DNA of 64,000 bases from Hydractinia symbiolongicarpus (taxonomy: Eukaryota; Cnidaria; Hydrozoa; Anthoathecata; Hydractiniidae). A program made the translations under genes and the position numbers. A model generated the notes under the pieces. The model made no database searches and was not told the DNA's origin. It saw nothing but the letters and a program-made list of their open reading frames with translations. Shown piece by piece: positions 1 to 10,069 of this stretch (its first letter is position 1; each line of letters opens with the position of its first letter). The stretch is from assembly GCF_029227915.1 (NCBI RefSeq), contig NC_079880.1, positions 19,966,501 through 20,030,500 of the forward strand. The letters are read 5' to 3'.

Positions 1-420
1 GTTCAAATATTTTTGTGACAGTTTTGACTTTACTTTTTAGTGACCGTCTTTAATGGTGCATGAAGAAGTGGGCGTCTTAATATCGACTACTATGTTATCT
101 TTGGCATAAGGTTTTAACGAATTTGTTTTCCACAATGTCTCGCTCTTATTAATTTTTTCACCTCTGTTGTATTACGGTTATAGAAAGACAGGTATGTTTC
201 TCCACTATACGAATAAATTCTGTGTAGCGCAACTTAAGTAATTTGTCGAAAAATAAACAAAAATGAGCATAAATTGCGAAGGCTTAAGGAACTAGATAAT
301 CTCTATGTTATTAAGACTGGAGATAAGGAAATGTATGTTCTAGCGCAGCGCACATCGCGCACACGCGCACGCCCCAGTCCAACACAACAAACCCCCGATC
401 ATCCAGGGCAAGTCTTTACC

Positions 421-510
421 ATGCAGTGTTGAGTCATGCAGAACGAGGACATACGCTGTTGAGTCACGTAGAACGAGGTCATGCTATGCTTAGTCATGCA
501 TATCAAAAGA
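421..510. repeat. Three imperfect 30-bp tandem units
   Basis: Units start near 421, 451 and 481. Each contains a variant of 'gtcatgcagaacgagg' followed by a 'catRcRctgttga'-like stretch. Short decayed tandem repeat at the left of the Polinton-like block, with no evident coding role. Confidence 0.6.
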
Positions 511-600
511 ATAGCGCAAATGTGCAGGAGGTAAAGTTGGCGTGACCACCGCTGATCATCAATGCAGGTTATCTCATAGCCCCTCGGGGTTATAAGGTAA

Positions 601-696
601 ATGGAACAATGTAATGACTGCGGGCGTGTGCTTGATGAGTACGACAGGTGTGGCTGTGGACGAAGGTTCATGATAAAGGCTAGGATGCTGTGTTAG
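601..696 (+). CDS. Short zinc-ribbon-like ORF (31 codons)
   Basis: An ATG at 601 opens a 31-codon frame ending in TAG at 694. It contains a CNDC pair and a CGC pair separated by about 11 residues (MEQCNDCGRVLDEYDRCGCG), the spacing of a minimal zinc ribbon, followed by a basic tail. It lies just upstream of the first long frame of the Polinton-like block. Such tiny zinc ribbons are common in virus-like elements, but the frame is short enough to be chance. Function unknown. Confidence 0.3.
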   Translation: MEQCNDCGRVLDEYDRCGCGRRFMIKARMLC

Positions 697-788
697 TATT
701 GGTACCAGGAATATATCACGTATTACGGGGGTAGTTGCGTATGTACAAGAAGCAATGCTCGGACTTTGTTTGAATTTAAATAAAGAGG

Positions 789-1329
789 ATGCTAAAATTC
801 GGAGAAGAACTTGTCAAACCTCGAGATCTCTACAACTTTGCTGCTACGTTTGCCGACATCAATGATATCAATGTCGAATATATCACAGTTTCGGATCCCA
901 TCACTGCCAATGGAGGTAAGGATCAACCGTACATCGTGGGGTACCATGAGCCTTATAGTAGCCCTGAGGGTCAAAACACCAAAAATGGATTCACCCGTTA
1001 CAGTGCCACTGATGAGTCTGGATTTTGATGAGTACCCCGACTGGGTTGAGAAGTATCGTCAAATTTGGGCTAAAATCGAGGAGCTGATTTTTGAGAAATT
1101 GACCACGGAGCCCGTCAAAAAGGGACGTTACGTGAACGTCAAGCTCAAATACCACAAGGACGCGATCAACACCAAATTTTATGGTATCCTGGTACCCTAT
1201 GATGAAACCTGCCTAGCCAGTGCCATCCTGGCCATATCATCGTATATATGCAGGGTAAAAACTACTACTCACAGGTACACATTGTGGAATGTAGGTACAA
1301 GGACTTTAAAGTGGAATGGTTGCTGAGTT
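789..1329 (+). pseudogene. Unrecognised Polinton-region gene, frameshifted
   Basis: Reading starts at ATG 789 (MLKFGEELVKPRDLY), switches frame near 1,000-1,028 and again near 1,250, and ends with EWLLS and TAG at 1,327-1,329. The product would be about 180 residues, acidic and aromatic-rich, with a conserved-looking middle (EYPDWVEKYRQIWAKIEELI). The three frames join smoothly in composition and order, so this is one broken gene rather than three ORFs. No motif was recognised. It converges with the next gene on the opposite strand and overlaps its 3' end by about 24 bp. Possible virion or replication accessory protein by position only. Confidence 0.5.
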
Positions 1330-1987
1330 AGGATTAAATGTTTTACAAGCCTTATAGGGCTTACAAAACATACTAAGGCTTGTAAGAAGGTGGAAACTCA
1401 AGGTAGCGGTGGCATACTGCACAGACTGAAGCTTTTTTAAGACATCATTTCTGCCTTCTTCTTGGCCCTTCGCTACAAGCTGAGCACGTTCGCGTTCGTT
1501 GAGGGGATTCACAAGCTGTTTGAAGCGTTGGCGTAGTTGCTCCTTCAGCAACATGTATGGTTGCTTTTTCTGCATAATGAGACTAAACTCGTAGTCACTG
1601 ATCACCTTATTTTCTACCGCCTTTAAGATGAGATCGACGATAGAGTTCAACTTATATTCAGCGAGCAGCCTTATAGTCTCATATTTCTTGGATTTAACAG
1701 CTAACTTCTTTGAAGCATTCAGCAGACCAGCTTGCCCTATTCCCATCGCGATTGTAATGCCCCCATCGCAATACAGAGGGGATCCCGAGTCCTGTTGCCA
1801 GTGCGCAAATTCCGACACCTGAGGTGATAATGCTGACACTCAATAAACCGTTGTTACAGTATTGGACCCAGGTCCCATGCATTTTGAACGTTTTTTCAAG
1901 CCCGTCCCGTTCTTTGATTTCTGTTCGCAGGTACTGTTCAATTTTCTCGATCTTTTTGAGCTTGTAGGACTGGCTTTCCTCCGGCAT
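1306..1987 (-). pseudogene. Glycine/alanine-rich putative membrane protein with coiled coil, frameshifted
   Basis: On the minus strand the gene starts at ATG 1,985-1,987 (MPEESQSYKLKKIEKIEQ). The first about 50 residues are a charged heptad-like helix. It changes frame near 1,840-1,700 into a hydrophobic Gly/Ala/Ile-rich stretch (ITIAMGIGQAGLL), then a long charged helical part ending in a Glu/Arg/Gln-rich tail (LNERERAQLVAKGQEEGR). Similar helix-hydrophobic-helix proteins are associated from memory with cnidarian Polinton-like elements, but no named family can be given. The break falls inside the hydrophobic segment. Likely a structural or membrane-associated accessory protein of the element. 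Convergent with the preceding + gene. Confidence 0.5.
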
Positions 1988-2037
1988 GTCCGCATCAGAC
2001 GCACTTGATAAGGTTGGGTATAGCTTCTCTATTTATT

Positions 2038-2693
2038 CTATAAGCAAATGCATCGTAATTCTGGTGAAGGAAAGATTTTGGTTTCGTCTGTCAGCATGAA
2101 CTCAAGGCGATCCGTCGAGCCCTTCAAAGGAAGGTAGATCGGCGTGTCAAAACTCCAGGTCAGCCTGTCCCCTAGGCATTCAACTCTTTGATGGGGAGCA
2201 AGGCGAGAATTTTGGACTTTTTGCCATCCAGTAGGCAGTCGTCTTCGTCCAACTGAGGGCAAACAAGGCGTAGCCGAATATATCTGTCAGTTTTGTAGTA
2301 TGCGTCATAGTCGCCCTTTGTATAGTACTTCCCACAAGCCGGAGGCGGCAGGCCCAAGAGTTCTTGTAGTGGTTTGTTAATCCCCACCGTCTACCCGTCA
2401 TTGACACGGAGCCTGCAGAGTCCATTTTTCAAGACAAAGAGCTAGATGTTGTCCTCTGCCTAACTGTTGACGATTGTTGCTAAATCCTCAATTCTGTACA
2501 GACCGTTCATAATCTCAATTCGAGTCAACCTCTGATCAGGCCCTACCTTACTGATAGTGAGGTCGTTATCGCTGTAAATGTTCAACCACATAGGCCGAAT
2601 ACTGATGGATTTCAGGGCTAGCCTCGTATCCTGTCCCAGGTAATCTTCGAATATCGTAGGCTCTTTAATGTCATTAATGTGAAGTTGCTTCAT
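2038..2693 (-). pseudogene. Putative minor capsid (penton-like) protein, frameshifted
   Basis: The chosen start is ATG at 2,693 (MKQLHINDIKEPTIFEDYLG), because the divergent + gene begins only 23 bp away at 2,717. The frame breaks near 2,460 and again near 2,180-2,260. The last third contains the order 'ALLPIKEL', then 'FDTPIYLPLKGS', 'LEFMLTDE', ending at a stop at 2,038. A late block with alternating beta-strand-like hydrophobics and an LTDE-type ending is what is expected of the single-jelly-roll minor capsid protein of Polintons. That assignment is inferred from this pattern and the capsid context, not a database match. About 215 residues if unbroken, close to the usual size of such proteins. 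Confidence 0.4.
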
Positions 2694-2716
2694 CGCTTTC
2701 CTGTTAAAAGAAAAGG

Positions 2717-3823
2717 ATGAATATCTACTCATACAATCCCAAAGCAAAGTACAAGTCCAATACGGGAGAATGATCCCTGGGTATCACCAACCTGGAACAT
2801 CATGACCTACACGTCTCCACAGAATTCCATATTTCCGTGGCATTTTCCGAGTTTACAAAGTATGCCATCAAGGTTCCAACGTCCTACCTTAATGATCCCG
2901 TCCAAGTCGATTGGGCAGGGCAGGTCTTGGACTACTGGAACATCCAGGTGAAATTTGCCATCCACTGCGTAACTACGGCATTAGGCTTTTCCGCTAAGCA
3001 CATGACGGGCTCCGTAAAGCTTGTCAACTCGATCTTCAAATTCCATGTTTACTACCACATGCGTCGTATATTGGCAAGAATGAAGACCGATGCCATTTCA
3101 AGATGGCTTTCATCAGTACAAAAACCCCTACTCCACCTCTGGATATGCACAAGTATGCCGTAAGTACGGTGCAGATCCTAGTAGCCTGTACAAATTCAAA
3201 CCTGTCATGTCCTCCGTGACCAACGGTTGATGGTGGCCTCAGGTTGATGGGGACTGGGCGAAATTTATCATCCCGACAAGTTAGGGTATGACGTCGGAAG
3301 GTCTGACCAAACTAAGCGAGAGTATGCACGTCTATGTGGTCTTGTTGCTGGGGTCGCAGGACAACTACACAGCGAGGCAGATTCTGTTGCAAAAATTTGG
3401 AAGTATGGTGCGTCGGGAAGAGAATGTAGGGCATGACATCACCCAATTCAAAAGTTGCTGCAGTATGCCAGAACTCCGGTAAGTTTTGTGGTTACGCCCA
3501 GCGTGTACATGTTGCCTTTCGATATGAACCTGCGACTAGGTAAGATTGAAGGGTATAACAACAACATTGATTATGCCTGCCAACGTCAGCGTTGGGTCCA
3601 GGTGGACGTGAATAACAAGCCTATTGTGAAGCATGCCGAACCTCCTAGGCATACTACATCTCATAAGCCTTCTACACCTCCTAAGCATGCTACACCATCT
3701 AGGAATACTACAACTCCTAGGCATACTACAACTCCTAGGCATACAACACCTCCTAGGCATACTACACCCTGCAAGGCAGATCAACACGAGGATACTAAAG
3801 TCGCGCTGATCACGGCAGGGTAG
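2717..3823 (+). pseudogene. Conserved Polinton-associated protein of unknown function, frameshifted
   Basis: The ATG at 2,717 (MNIYSYNPKAKYKS) is preferred as start. An in-frame TGA follows after 18 codons, and the same protein resumes as VAFSEFTKYAIKVPTSYL. Further breaks occur near 3,100-3,180 and 3,230-3,290. Later segments read TSEGLTKLSESMHVYVVLLLG and, in another frame from 3,455, LQYARTPVSFV...GKIEGYNN. The C-terminus is a low-complexity Pro/Thr/His/Arg repeat (about 3,640-3,775) ending at TAG 3,821. About 365 residues if unbroken. From memory it resembles a conserved ORF that travels with cnidarian Polinton-like elements. Divergent from the minor-capsid-like gene, with a 23-bp shared intergenic gap that must hold both start regions. 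Confidence 0.5.
3640..3775 (+). repeat. Pro/Thr/His coding minisatellite
   Basis: About eight imperfect 15-bp units of the type 'cctcctaggcatact' encode PPRHT / TPRHT pentads. Unit variants replace R by K or N. The repeat makes an extended basic tail on the upstream protein. Confidence 0.8.
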
Positions 3824-3861
3824 GGCTCATCATTGCCTATATTTGGCTTAAGTAAGGTCAG

Positions 3862-4836
3862 TTATTTCCTCTTGCCAACATAGGCCACAACAAAGGCAAA
3901 GGCAGCCGCGATTGCCATGTACAGGTGGTCGGCTGCGTATTCGTCAATCTTTGCTGCTACTCTCAGAAAGAACGAGACTACGGTACCAATTCACGGTACT
4001 GCAGCACCTTCCTTACCTGCCAGGTATTTCAGAAATTTTCCCAATCGTTCCAGCTGCTTTTCTACAAACCCTTTCCCTGCAGCACCTGCAGCGGCACCTC
4101 CGGCGCTTCCCCCTCCTGTGACAGCGAGTACAATGGTGCTTATGAGTATACCAACAGCCCAGACGATGCTGGCTATAGTTAGACCCTGTCTTTAAACAAA
4201 ATTTTGAGCTTTTCAAGGAGGGAAGTATCATCCCCCAGCAATCTTCATGAGGGTTTCCTTAATGGCCTTCAACTGACTATTGATTTCACAGGATAACAGT
4301 CCGTGTTCTGCTTGTACGGCCTCTTTTTTATCATTCAAATTTTCAATCTCTTCCTCAACCTTTCTAATGTCCTCGTTCCAGATATTTTGCTGCCCTTCAT
4401 ATGCACCGGGAGCATCTTTCTTCGCTTGAAGCCTTTTCACCTTGGCCTCTGCCTTGCCAATCTCGCTGTCGTAAAAATCATCTTACTTTTCAAGTTTTTT
4501 AAGCTACCCCGTAAGGTCTCCAGTTCGAGGTTGAGTCGGTAAAAAGTTCATCACCGCCAAACGAAGTATCTTTGCCTTACCACCTTTGTTGGCTGTAGCA
4601 TAGTCTGTAAATCCTGTGGCTATGAGGCGCTCCTTACCTAACAATCTCCGTATCTGGCCAGCACTTTTCAACCCACTATTCCGATTCGTGATCACTATAC
4701 CATCGACAGCAAGTTGATCCCTTTTCATTTCAAATTCGTCGTACATTTCGGCAATAGGATTCCCCAGTTCCTCACTAAGACGTCCGTAAAGATCGTCGAC
4801 CTTTGATTTTCTAATCTCTTCCCTCTGCCTTGACAT
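3862..4836 (-). pseudogene. Coiled-coil protein with two C-terminal hydrophobic segments, several breaks
   Basis: One gene in pieces on the minus strand. The N-terminal part, from ATG 4,836 (MSRQREEIRKSKVDDLYGRL), runs about 110 residues to a stop at 4,504. A charged coiled-coil part follows (about 4,480-4,200; EEEIENLNDKKEAVQ, then SLLEKLKILFKD). After a break comes a hydrophobic segment (SIVWAVGILISTIVLAV) with a Gly/Ala-rich GGGSAGGAAAGAAG linker, an in-frame stop near 4,000, and a last hydrophobic helix (MAIAAAFAFVVAYVG) ending KRK at 3,862. Start 4,836 was chosen over 4,998 because it leaves about 170 bp to the divergent capsid gene at 5,006. Plausible role: virion membrane or tape-like protein of the Polinton, by inference. 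Three breaks mean no intact product. Confidence 0.6.
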
Positions 4837-5005
4837 GGTGCACCTCCCCCTGGCCCTGTTGTTCTGGTACCAGGCTTGGGGTTGGCCCTGAAGGCCTTGG
4901 CGTTGATGGGGTATCTTAATGCTCGGGACAACCCTCCTTTTCAATATCTGGTTCGCATATTGGTTTTGTCGAAATCCTTCATTTTTAAAACCATCCATTA
5001 AAAAA

Positions 5006-6269
5006 ATGAGACCATTCGGAACTACATTGGATCCCTACGCAGAAATAAAACATCTTTTGGGATTAAGGGTAAGAAACGTGTTCAGATAAGTAACACACCC
5101 TCAACCATCAGCCAAAACGAAGACCTGTACGTTGACATTCGCAACATGCGACAGGACGAGGCGATCTTTCCAGGGCTATAAAACTACTCTTTGACCTAGA
5201 GCTCACAGGAACCAACACGAAACGTATTATTGTCAGCAATATCGGCAATGCGTTGGTGAGAGACCTGTGTATTACCTTGAACGGCAACGAGGTGCAACAC
5301 GTCAGCCACTACAACACGCTTGCAGTCTACCAGGACCTGTGGCTCCCAAAATTTGATCAGGAAAATAATCTGATTTTAGAGGGGATCAACCACAACGATG
5401 GAACCATCAAGGCTTTGCAAATCAAAGCGACTGACCATGCCGGTACCGACGAAGAAAAAGCAATCGTCTCAGCGTTCAGTAACACCTTTTGTATACCCCG
5501 TGGAAAGATGTGTGAATTGACTAAGGATCTTCCCTTCTATCAGGCAGGGTTACATAACAAGTTGCAATTCGTGATTTATTTTGCCTCATATACCGACGTC
5601 ATCAAGAATGGTGGTACGGCGGCCTTGGAAAGCACGCCAGCTAAGGCTGCGGATGCCGCGTACAAGATAACCAATATAAAACTTGAATTTGACAAGATCC
5701 CCCATAGGGGTAGGGATATGATGTACCGATATAGTCGTCTCGCGCTGCCCTACGAGAGGATACTTAGAAGCAAGGTGGTCACCTTTAAAAGACATGACAC
5801 TAGTTATAACCTTTAAATCGACACTCCTACAAAAGTTTGAAGGGTGCTTACTACTCTTTGTAGACTCCAGAAAAGTGAAGGCCAACTCCAGCGCTAACAA
5901 GGTCTTCTACAACCTCAAAATCGAGAAGATTTCAGTAACAGTAAAAGGTGAACCGAACGAGCTCTACTAAAATCCATGCTCCCCAAGGATCAACTCGAAC
6001 AGATCGTGAACGTTTTTGGAGGTTACGATTCGGAGGTGACGATCGGGCAGTACATGACAGAAAGATACGCCCTGTTCATTGATTTCCGAGCTTCGCTGGA
6101 CCATAGCCTGCCTGGGTCTGGAAGGCCCTTACAGAGATTGTCGGACGGCATAACGCTCTATATGACCAAGAAAACAGACGGTAATGGGGATATTCGCTAT
6201 TACGCCTATCTGCTGCAGGATGCCCAGCTGAACATCCTCGATGGTAGGTATCACAGTGTAGAGTACTAA
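5006..6269 (+). pseudogene. Major capsid protein (double-jelly-roll type), frameshifted
   Basis: The ATG at 5,006 opens a short frame (MRPFGTTLDPYAEIKHLLG) that stops near 5,090. Another frame carries DIRNMRQDEAIFPG. The main uninterrupted part is 5,253-5,816 (187 codons), beta-rich, with motifs such as IVSNIGNALVRDLCITL upstream and TKDLPFYQAG, KLQFVIYFA and YERILRSK. After breaks near 5,816 and 5,960 the last frame (5,976-6,269) ends with ALFIDFRAS, DGITLYMTKKT and YLLQDAQLNI. A capsid of about 420 residues with this late RYALFIDFR / DAQLNI signature matches my knowledge of Polinton major capsid proteins. It forms the hexon-like shell unit in related viruses. At least three breaks make it non-functional here. 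Confidence 0.65.
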
Positions 6270-6329
6270 ATGACCAAAAATTTGTGTTTGTCCTTAAGGG
6301 AAAACACAAATCAATAGGGAAGGAACCAA

Positions 6330-6957
6330 GAGCTGCTCGAAATGTAAACTCTCTTTATCTTTAAACAATTTCAGGATCAAAGGAGACGGTCAACGGACAA
6401 AATGGTGCATCAAATGCCTCGAATGCTAACAAGGCATTAAAGGAGCGTACAAGATGCCCGTATCAAAAGATTAAATCAACGTGCCCGGAATGCGGAGGTT
6501 TAGAAATATGCAGGGAACATAGTAGGCGAAAATCACAGTGTAAGGACTGTGGGGGTTGTGGTATCTGCATCGAGCATAGTGGGGTGAGATCAAAGTGCAA
6601 AGACTGTGGGGGTGGAAGCTTCTGCAAACATGGTAGGATAAGATCAACGAGATCCCAGTGTCCCATATGCTATCCTGCTGGGCATCTCGCTTCTGTTGTA
6701 CGCAGCTGAACCCACAAGGACCTACAGGAAATTAAGGAGATTAGTTCTCAGGAGTATCTTGGGTGCAATTTGGCCAAACTGCGGGGCCATATTGAAGATC
6801 AGTTTTCCGAGGGGATAACCTGGGAAAATTACGGCCAAGGGTGGCACATCGTTCACAAGGTACCGATTAAATATCGAGAAAATGGGGATGCCCCATCCCT
6901 TGCTAACGGGGGGTAGGAGACTACACTATACCAACACTTAACTAATGGGGGCGAACA
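6330..6957 (+). pseudogene. Zinc-ribbon repeat / HNH-like protein, broken copy
   Basis: The frame opens with CSKCKLSLSL, then stops (CLEC then TAA near 6,427). It resumes with four tandem Cys-rich units of the form CKDCGG-x-x-(I/F)C-x-(E)H about 19 residues apart (6,460-6,670). A final block contains WENYGQGWHIVHK and KYRENGDAPSL (about 6,800-6,900), interrupted by a TAG. The end block is the counterpart of the minus-strand copy at 8,304-8,879, where the same site reads GWHIDHK. Loss of the Asp in the expected DH pair of an HNH nuclease, plus stops, argues this copy is inactive. Zinc ribbons plus HNH suggest a DNA-binding nuclease of the element. Confidence 0.6.
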
Positions 6958-6985
6958 AAAACAATTCAAAAGGCAATCAGAATAA

Positions 6986-7249
6986 ATGGCCACCTTGGCA
7001 ACCATGGCAGGGGGAGCACTCATTAACGCGTTAGCCTTCAGTGGGACCAACTTCTTGTTTTCTAAGCTTTCTGGGCGTGGCGAGGCAGAACGGAAAAGAC
7101 ATGATAAGGCGATAGAGCAATTGCAAGCAGCCCAAGCGCAATGGGTACGGGACAGTCAGGCTAAGATAGAGTGGTTCAACAAACAACGGGAATTGCAAAT
7201 ACAGGCCGGAAAGAGCTTGCGAGAGCTGGAAGACGATATGTACAAGTAG
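6986..7249 (+). CDS. Small hydrophobic-start, coiled-coil protein (87 aa)
   Basis: ATG 6,986 to TAG 7,249. The first about 25 residues are hydrophobic and small (MATLATMAGGALINALAF), suitable as a membrane anchor or signal segment. The rest is a charged helix rich in Glu, Lys, Gln and Ala (EAERKRHDKAIEQLQAAQAQW). It is one of the few intact frames in the Polinton block. Its stop codon is immediately followed in the same frame by the ATG of the integrase, so the two would be one continuous frame but for the TAG. Function unknown; from memory a small protein of this kind recurs beside Polinton integrases. Confidence 0.55.
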   Translation: MATLATMAGGALINALAFSGTNFLFSKLSGRGEAERKRHDKAIEQLQAAQAQWVRDSQAKIEWFNKQRELQIQAGKSLRELEDDMYK

Positions 7250-8247
7250 ATGTTTTTTGACATGTATAATAAAGACGTGTCAAAAGCCCAGGAAGAAGCG
7301 GAAAAACTAAGCAATATCTACTACACGCCAGAACATCTCAGGACTGGACGGAAGGCCATCAAATTGCTCACTGCAGAGAGTGGCTTATCCAAAAAGAAAG
7401 TCACTCACTGGCTTTCCAGACAACTGCTCTGGCTCCAGCATATCAAAGGTCCGAAACGTATCGATCATCCTCAATTGACCATTACAACCCAACCAGATGC
7501 ATCAGTTTGATACATTGTACATGCCCCAAGACAAGCTATACGGTAACACGTACAAGTACTTTCTTACGGGCATCGACGTCGCCTCAAGATACAAAGTCGC
7601 CAGGCCCCTGCGTACGACAAAGGCTAGCGAGGTCGCGGACATGCTTAAGGACATTCATAAAGCGGGACCTTTACGCTAACCGAAAACCTTTCAGTGTGAT
7701 AACGACAGTGAGTTCAAATCAAATGTAACAAGGCTGTTGAAGGACAAGGGTGTGGAGATTAAAGGGGTTACCACCAGGTATCACCATACTTTCACAGCAT
7801 TCGTCGAGTCCTACAATAAAGTACTCGCGAAAAGACTCTTTAAACCTCTAGATGCGCAGGAGTTGGTCTCTGAGGAGACTAGTAGCCCATTGGTGAAACA
7901 TCTGTACACTATCTTCAAAAGTATGAACAACACCAAGACCGCTATGCTTGGGATAAAGCCCTCAAAAGCGATTAAGCTGGATGAGGTACCACTTGCAAAA
8001 GGACAACAATATCCCAAAGAAAAGCCCTTGCCCGAAGACGGATTGTACCTGTATTTGGTACAACCAGGAGAAGAGCATGGTGATGCGAGACGACGTGCTA
8101 CTGACGTACAGACTGGATCGTATAGTAGGAGGTAGTCGTGTACTGTACCACTTGAAAGACGGTCCTGATCGAAGCTTCGTTTCAGAAGAATTGACGCTGA
8201 TCCCAGAGGGCGTTGAAGTACCCCCACAATATGTCAAAGATTGGTAA
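7250..8247 (+). pseudogene. Polinton retroviral-type integrase, frameshifted
   Basis: The gene starts at ATG 7,250 and ends at TAA 8,245. An N-terminal helical zinc-binding-like part (YYTPEHLRTGRKAI, then KKKVTHWLSRQ) precedes the catalytic core. The core shows the three expected acidic positions: FDTLYMPQ (first Asp, about 7,508), QCDNDSEFK (second Asp, about 7,698) and AFVESYNK (Glu, about 7,806). The C-terminal chromo/SH3-like tail (YRLDRIVGG, then VLYHLKDG) ends with VPPQYVKDW. Frame changes occur near 7,500, 7,680 and 8,090-8,110. About 330 residues if unbroken, normal for a Polinton integrase. It would join element ends to target DNA. The + strand neighbours and minus-strand ATPase fit a Polinton right half. 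Confidence 0.8.
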
Positions 8248-8303
8248 TATTTTTTGTGGTCTTGATAAACCACAAAACATAATCTCTAAGTTATAAGTCA
8301 CGC

Positions 8304-8879
8304 CTATTCTGTAATATATCGATTGCCCTTGGCTATGTTTTCGATTGCCCACATGGGTTGAGTGTTGGAATAATGCAATCTCCCATCAACTTCGGCAAGC
8401 GACGGAGCATCTCCATTTTCTCGATACTGGAGCGGGATTTTATGATCAATGTGCCACCCTTTACCATAATTGTGCCAGATCATCCCATTGGAAAACTGAA
8501 AAGTGCGTCCACCCCACAGTCCTTGCATTGGGATCTTCGTCTTTTGTGGTGGCATATCTGACTTCCCCCACAGTCCTTACACTTGGACGTCTCTCTTTGA
8601 TGGAGGCAGATGCTTCCATATCCACAGTCCTTGCACCGAGATCTTACCATGTTCGCAAATCTGACTTACCCCACAATCCTCGCAAGGTGCCTTCTCCCTT
8701 TGATGGGGGCACCTTCTGCACTCCTTTGACGCCTTCTTAGCTTCGAACCATTTGATGCACCATTTTGTCAGCTGTCCGTTCCCTTTGATCCTTAAATTGT
8801 CCATAGATAAAGAGTGTTTACATGTTGAACATCTCTTGGTTTCCTCCATGTTCTTTTTTGTCCTATATCCAGGTAGCAT
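8304..8879 (-). pseudogene. Zinc-ribbon repeat / HNH-like protein, second (inverted) copy
   Basis: Minus-strand start at 8,879 (MLPGYRTKKNMEETKRC). Cys pairs include CSTCK, CRRC and CEDCG with ICEHGK. A frame shift near 8,590 leads to a second frame holding further Cys-poor repeat and the C-terminal block GMIWHNYGKGWHIDHKIPL followed by HYSNTQPMWAIEN. The HIDHKIPL...N...N pattern is an HNH-like active site, and the Asp-His pair is present here. It is homologous at protein and DNA level to the + strand copy at 6,330-6,957, so the two lie as an inverted pair around the integrase. Only the frame shift prevents a full product. Confidence 0.6.
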
Positions 8880-8929
8880 TTTGTATGGACAAATCTTTCA
8901 TACAAAAAAGTTTAAGTAGACCTGCCTAC

Positions 8930-9300
8930 CCCATATGAATATCAAACATTCCTTCAAATAGCTCCCGCGTTTCCTCGTCAGGTAATGTGAAAGGATTGTG
9001 GTCAAAATTCTCGATACCCAGAGTATCGTCCCTGATTCGGCTGAGTTGCTTACGCGGACATTGGATCATATAGTACTTATGTTTACCTTTTTTCAACGCT
9101 CATGAAGCTCGTTTTTATCAATCACGCATAGCATGTCTCCGCCGTAGTTCCGAGTTGTCCTGGGTCTGTGCCTAAAGATCGTCCTCGAGGATCGCAATAG
9201 TATTTTTCCACACCTTTTTTCGCAAGCCATTTTAAAAACCCAACTGCCTTGGGCGGTGCACAATCTGTAATGCATCGTTAAATGTAACTAAGACATCATG
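8930..9300 (-). pseudogene. Degenerate unidentified coding region
   Basis: Minus-strand frames between the HNH-like gene and the ATPase gene keep a coding look in three pieces: MHYRLCTAQGSWVFKMA (from 9,275), NYGGDMLCVIDKNELHER, and in another frame KGKHKYYMIQCPRKQLSRI with NPFTLPDEETRELFEGMF. The last piece is acidic and well formed. No family was recognised. Sequence order and strand fit another Polinton accessory gene, about 120 residues, with at least two breaks. Confidence 0.4.
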
Positions 9301-9476
9301 AAAATTTACCTTCCTTAAGGAATGGTGCGGCTGCCGCACCCCTCATGATATCCCGGCGAGGTATGGGCTTTGTCCGTCGAACAGAGTTTCATTGACTGTT
9401 GCGGGTATTGTGTTAAACAGAGAACGTTGCGACGACATCTTTTCTCTTATAGAATAGAATTGAAGTTTTTAAATGG

Positions 9477-10069
9477 TCAGGAGAGAACCTTATATTCTCT
9501 CGGGTGCTCCAACCTTACATACAGGCACGCGTGCTTGGATTTTCTTAGCTCAGCCTTGATTTTTTCCCAATCGGAAGTAAGGTTGGTTTCCTCGTCTATC
9601 AGCTTCATGTCTGACTTTTCATTGCGATACCACATAAACAACTGTTTCGTCTGCCTTCGAAGGTTCTTGGGAAAAGCAGTGCACGACTGCGTAACCATAA
9701 GCTGTGCTTCATGTGCCTACCACTAATGTCCAGCTCAAGCAGGGGCTGACGTTTTTTATCGAGGCTCTCGTCAGCTATGCAGTCGTCGATAATGAACAAC
9801 GTCTCTTGGCCAGCCAGCAACGACGACAATTTTTGGATCCATTTAAATAGCTGATCCTTGAGATCTATCAGGAACACGTAACCGTCTTTCCAGAGCGAGA
9901 CCCTTTCTAGGTATGTCTTTTTCCATCTAATTGTCGGACACAAAATAACGATATTGTGGTAGTGATGTTTTTACTCGTTCTCAAGCCTGTCTAGGACACG
10001 TCGTGTTTTCCCACAACTTGTAGGCCATGTGAAGATTGCCTTATGCGGCTCTTTAATAACGTTCAACAT
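9477..10069 (-). pseudogene. Polinton packaging ATPase (A32/FtsK-like), broken
   Basis: Start ATG at 10,069 (MLNVIKEPHKAIFTWPTSCG). Walker A is visible as WPTSCGKT near residue 16. An in-frame TGA interrupts soon after LENE. The Walker B-like strand LFIIDDCIA is near 9,785. Downstream the frame shifts near 9,690, after which the C-terminus reads KNLRRQTKQLFMWYRNE and ends HPREYKVLS at 9,477. About 197 residues, close to the usual compact Polinton ATPase. It would power DNA packaging into the capsid. The start codon directly follows the stop of the upstream zinc-ribbon frame (TAA then ATG), so the two are probably one transcription unit. Confidence 0.75.

Noticed and set aside
399-671. 90-codon minus-strand frame near the left edge
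   Set aside because: It runs through the 30-bp tandem repeat and overlaps the short zinc-ribbon frame; composition is Ser/Cys/His-rich like a shadow of repeats.
3536-3787. Minus-strand Met/Pro/Arg/Cys repeat frame
   Set aside because: Shadow of the PPRHT-coding minisatellite on the + strand.
3912-4195. Three overlapping + frames rich in Ala/Pro/Cys
   Set aside because: They lie opposite the Gly/Ala and hydrophobic part of the minus-strand coiled-coil/membrane gene and are explained by its codon bias.
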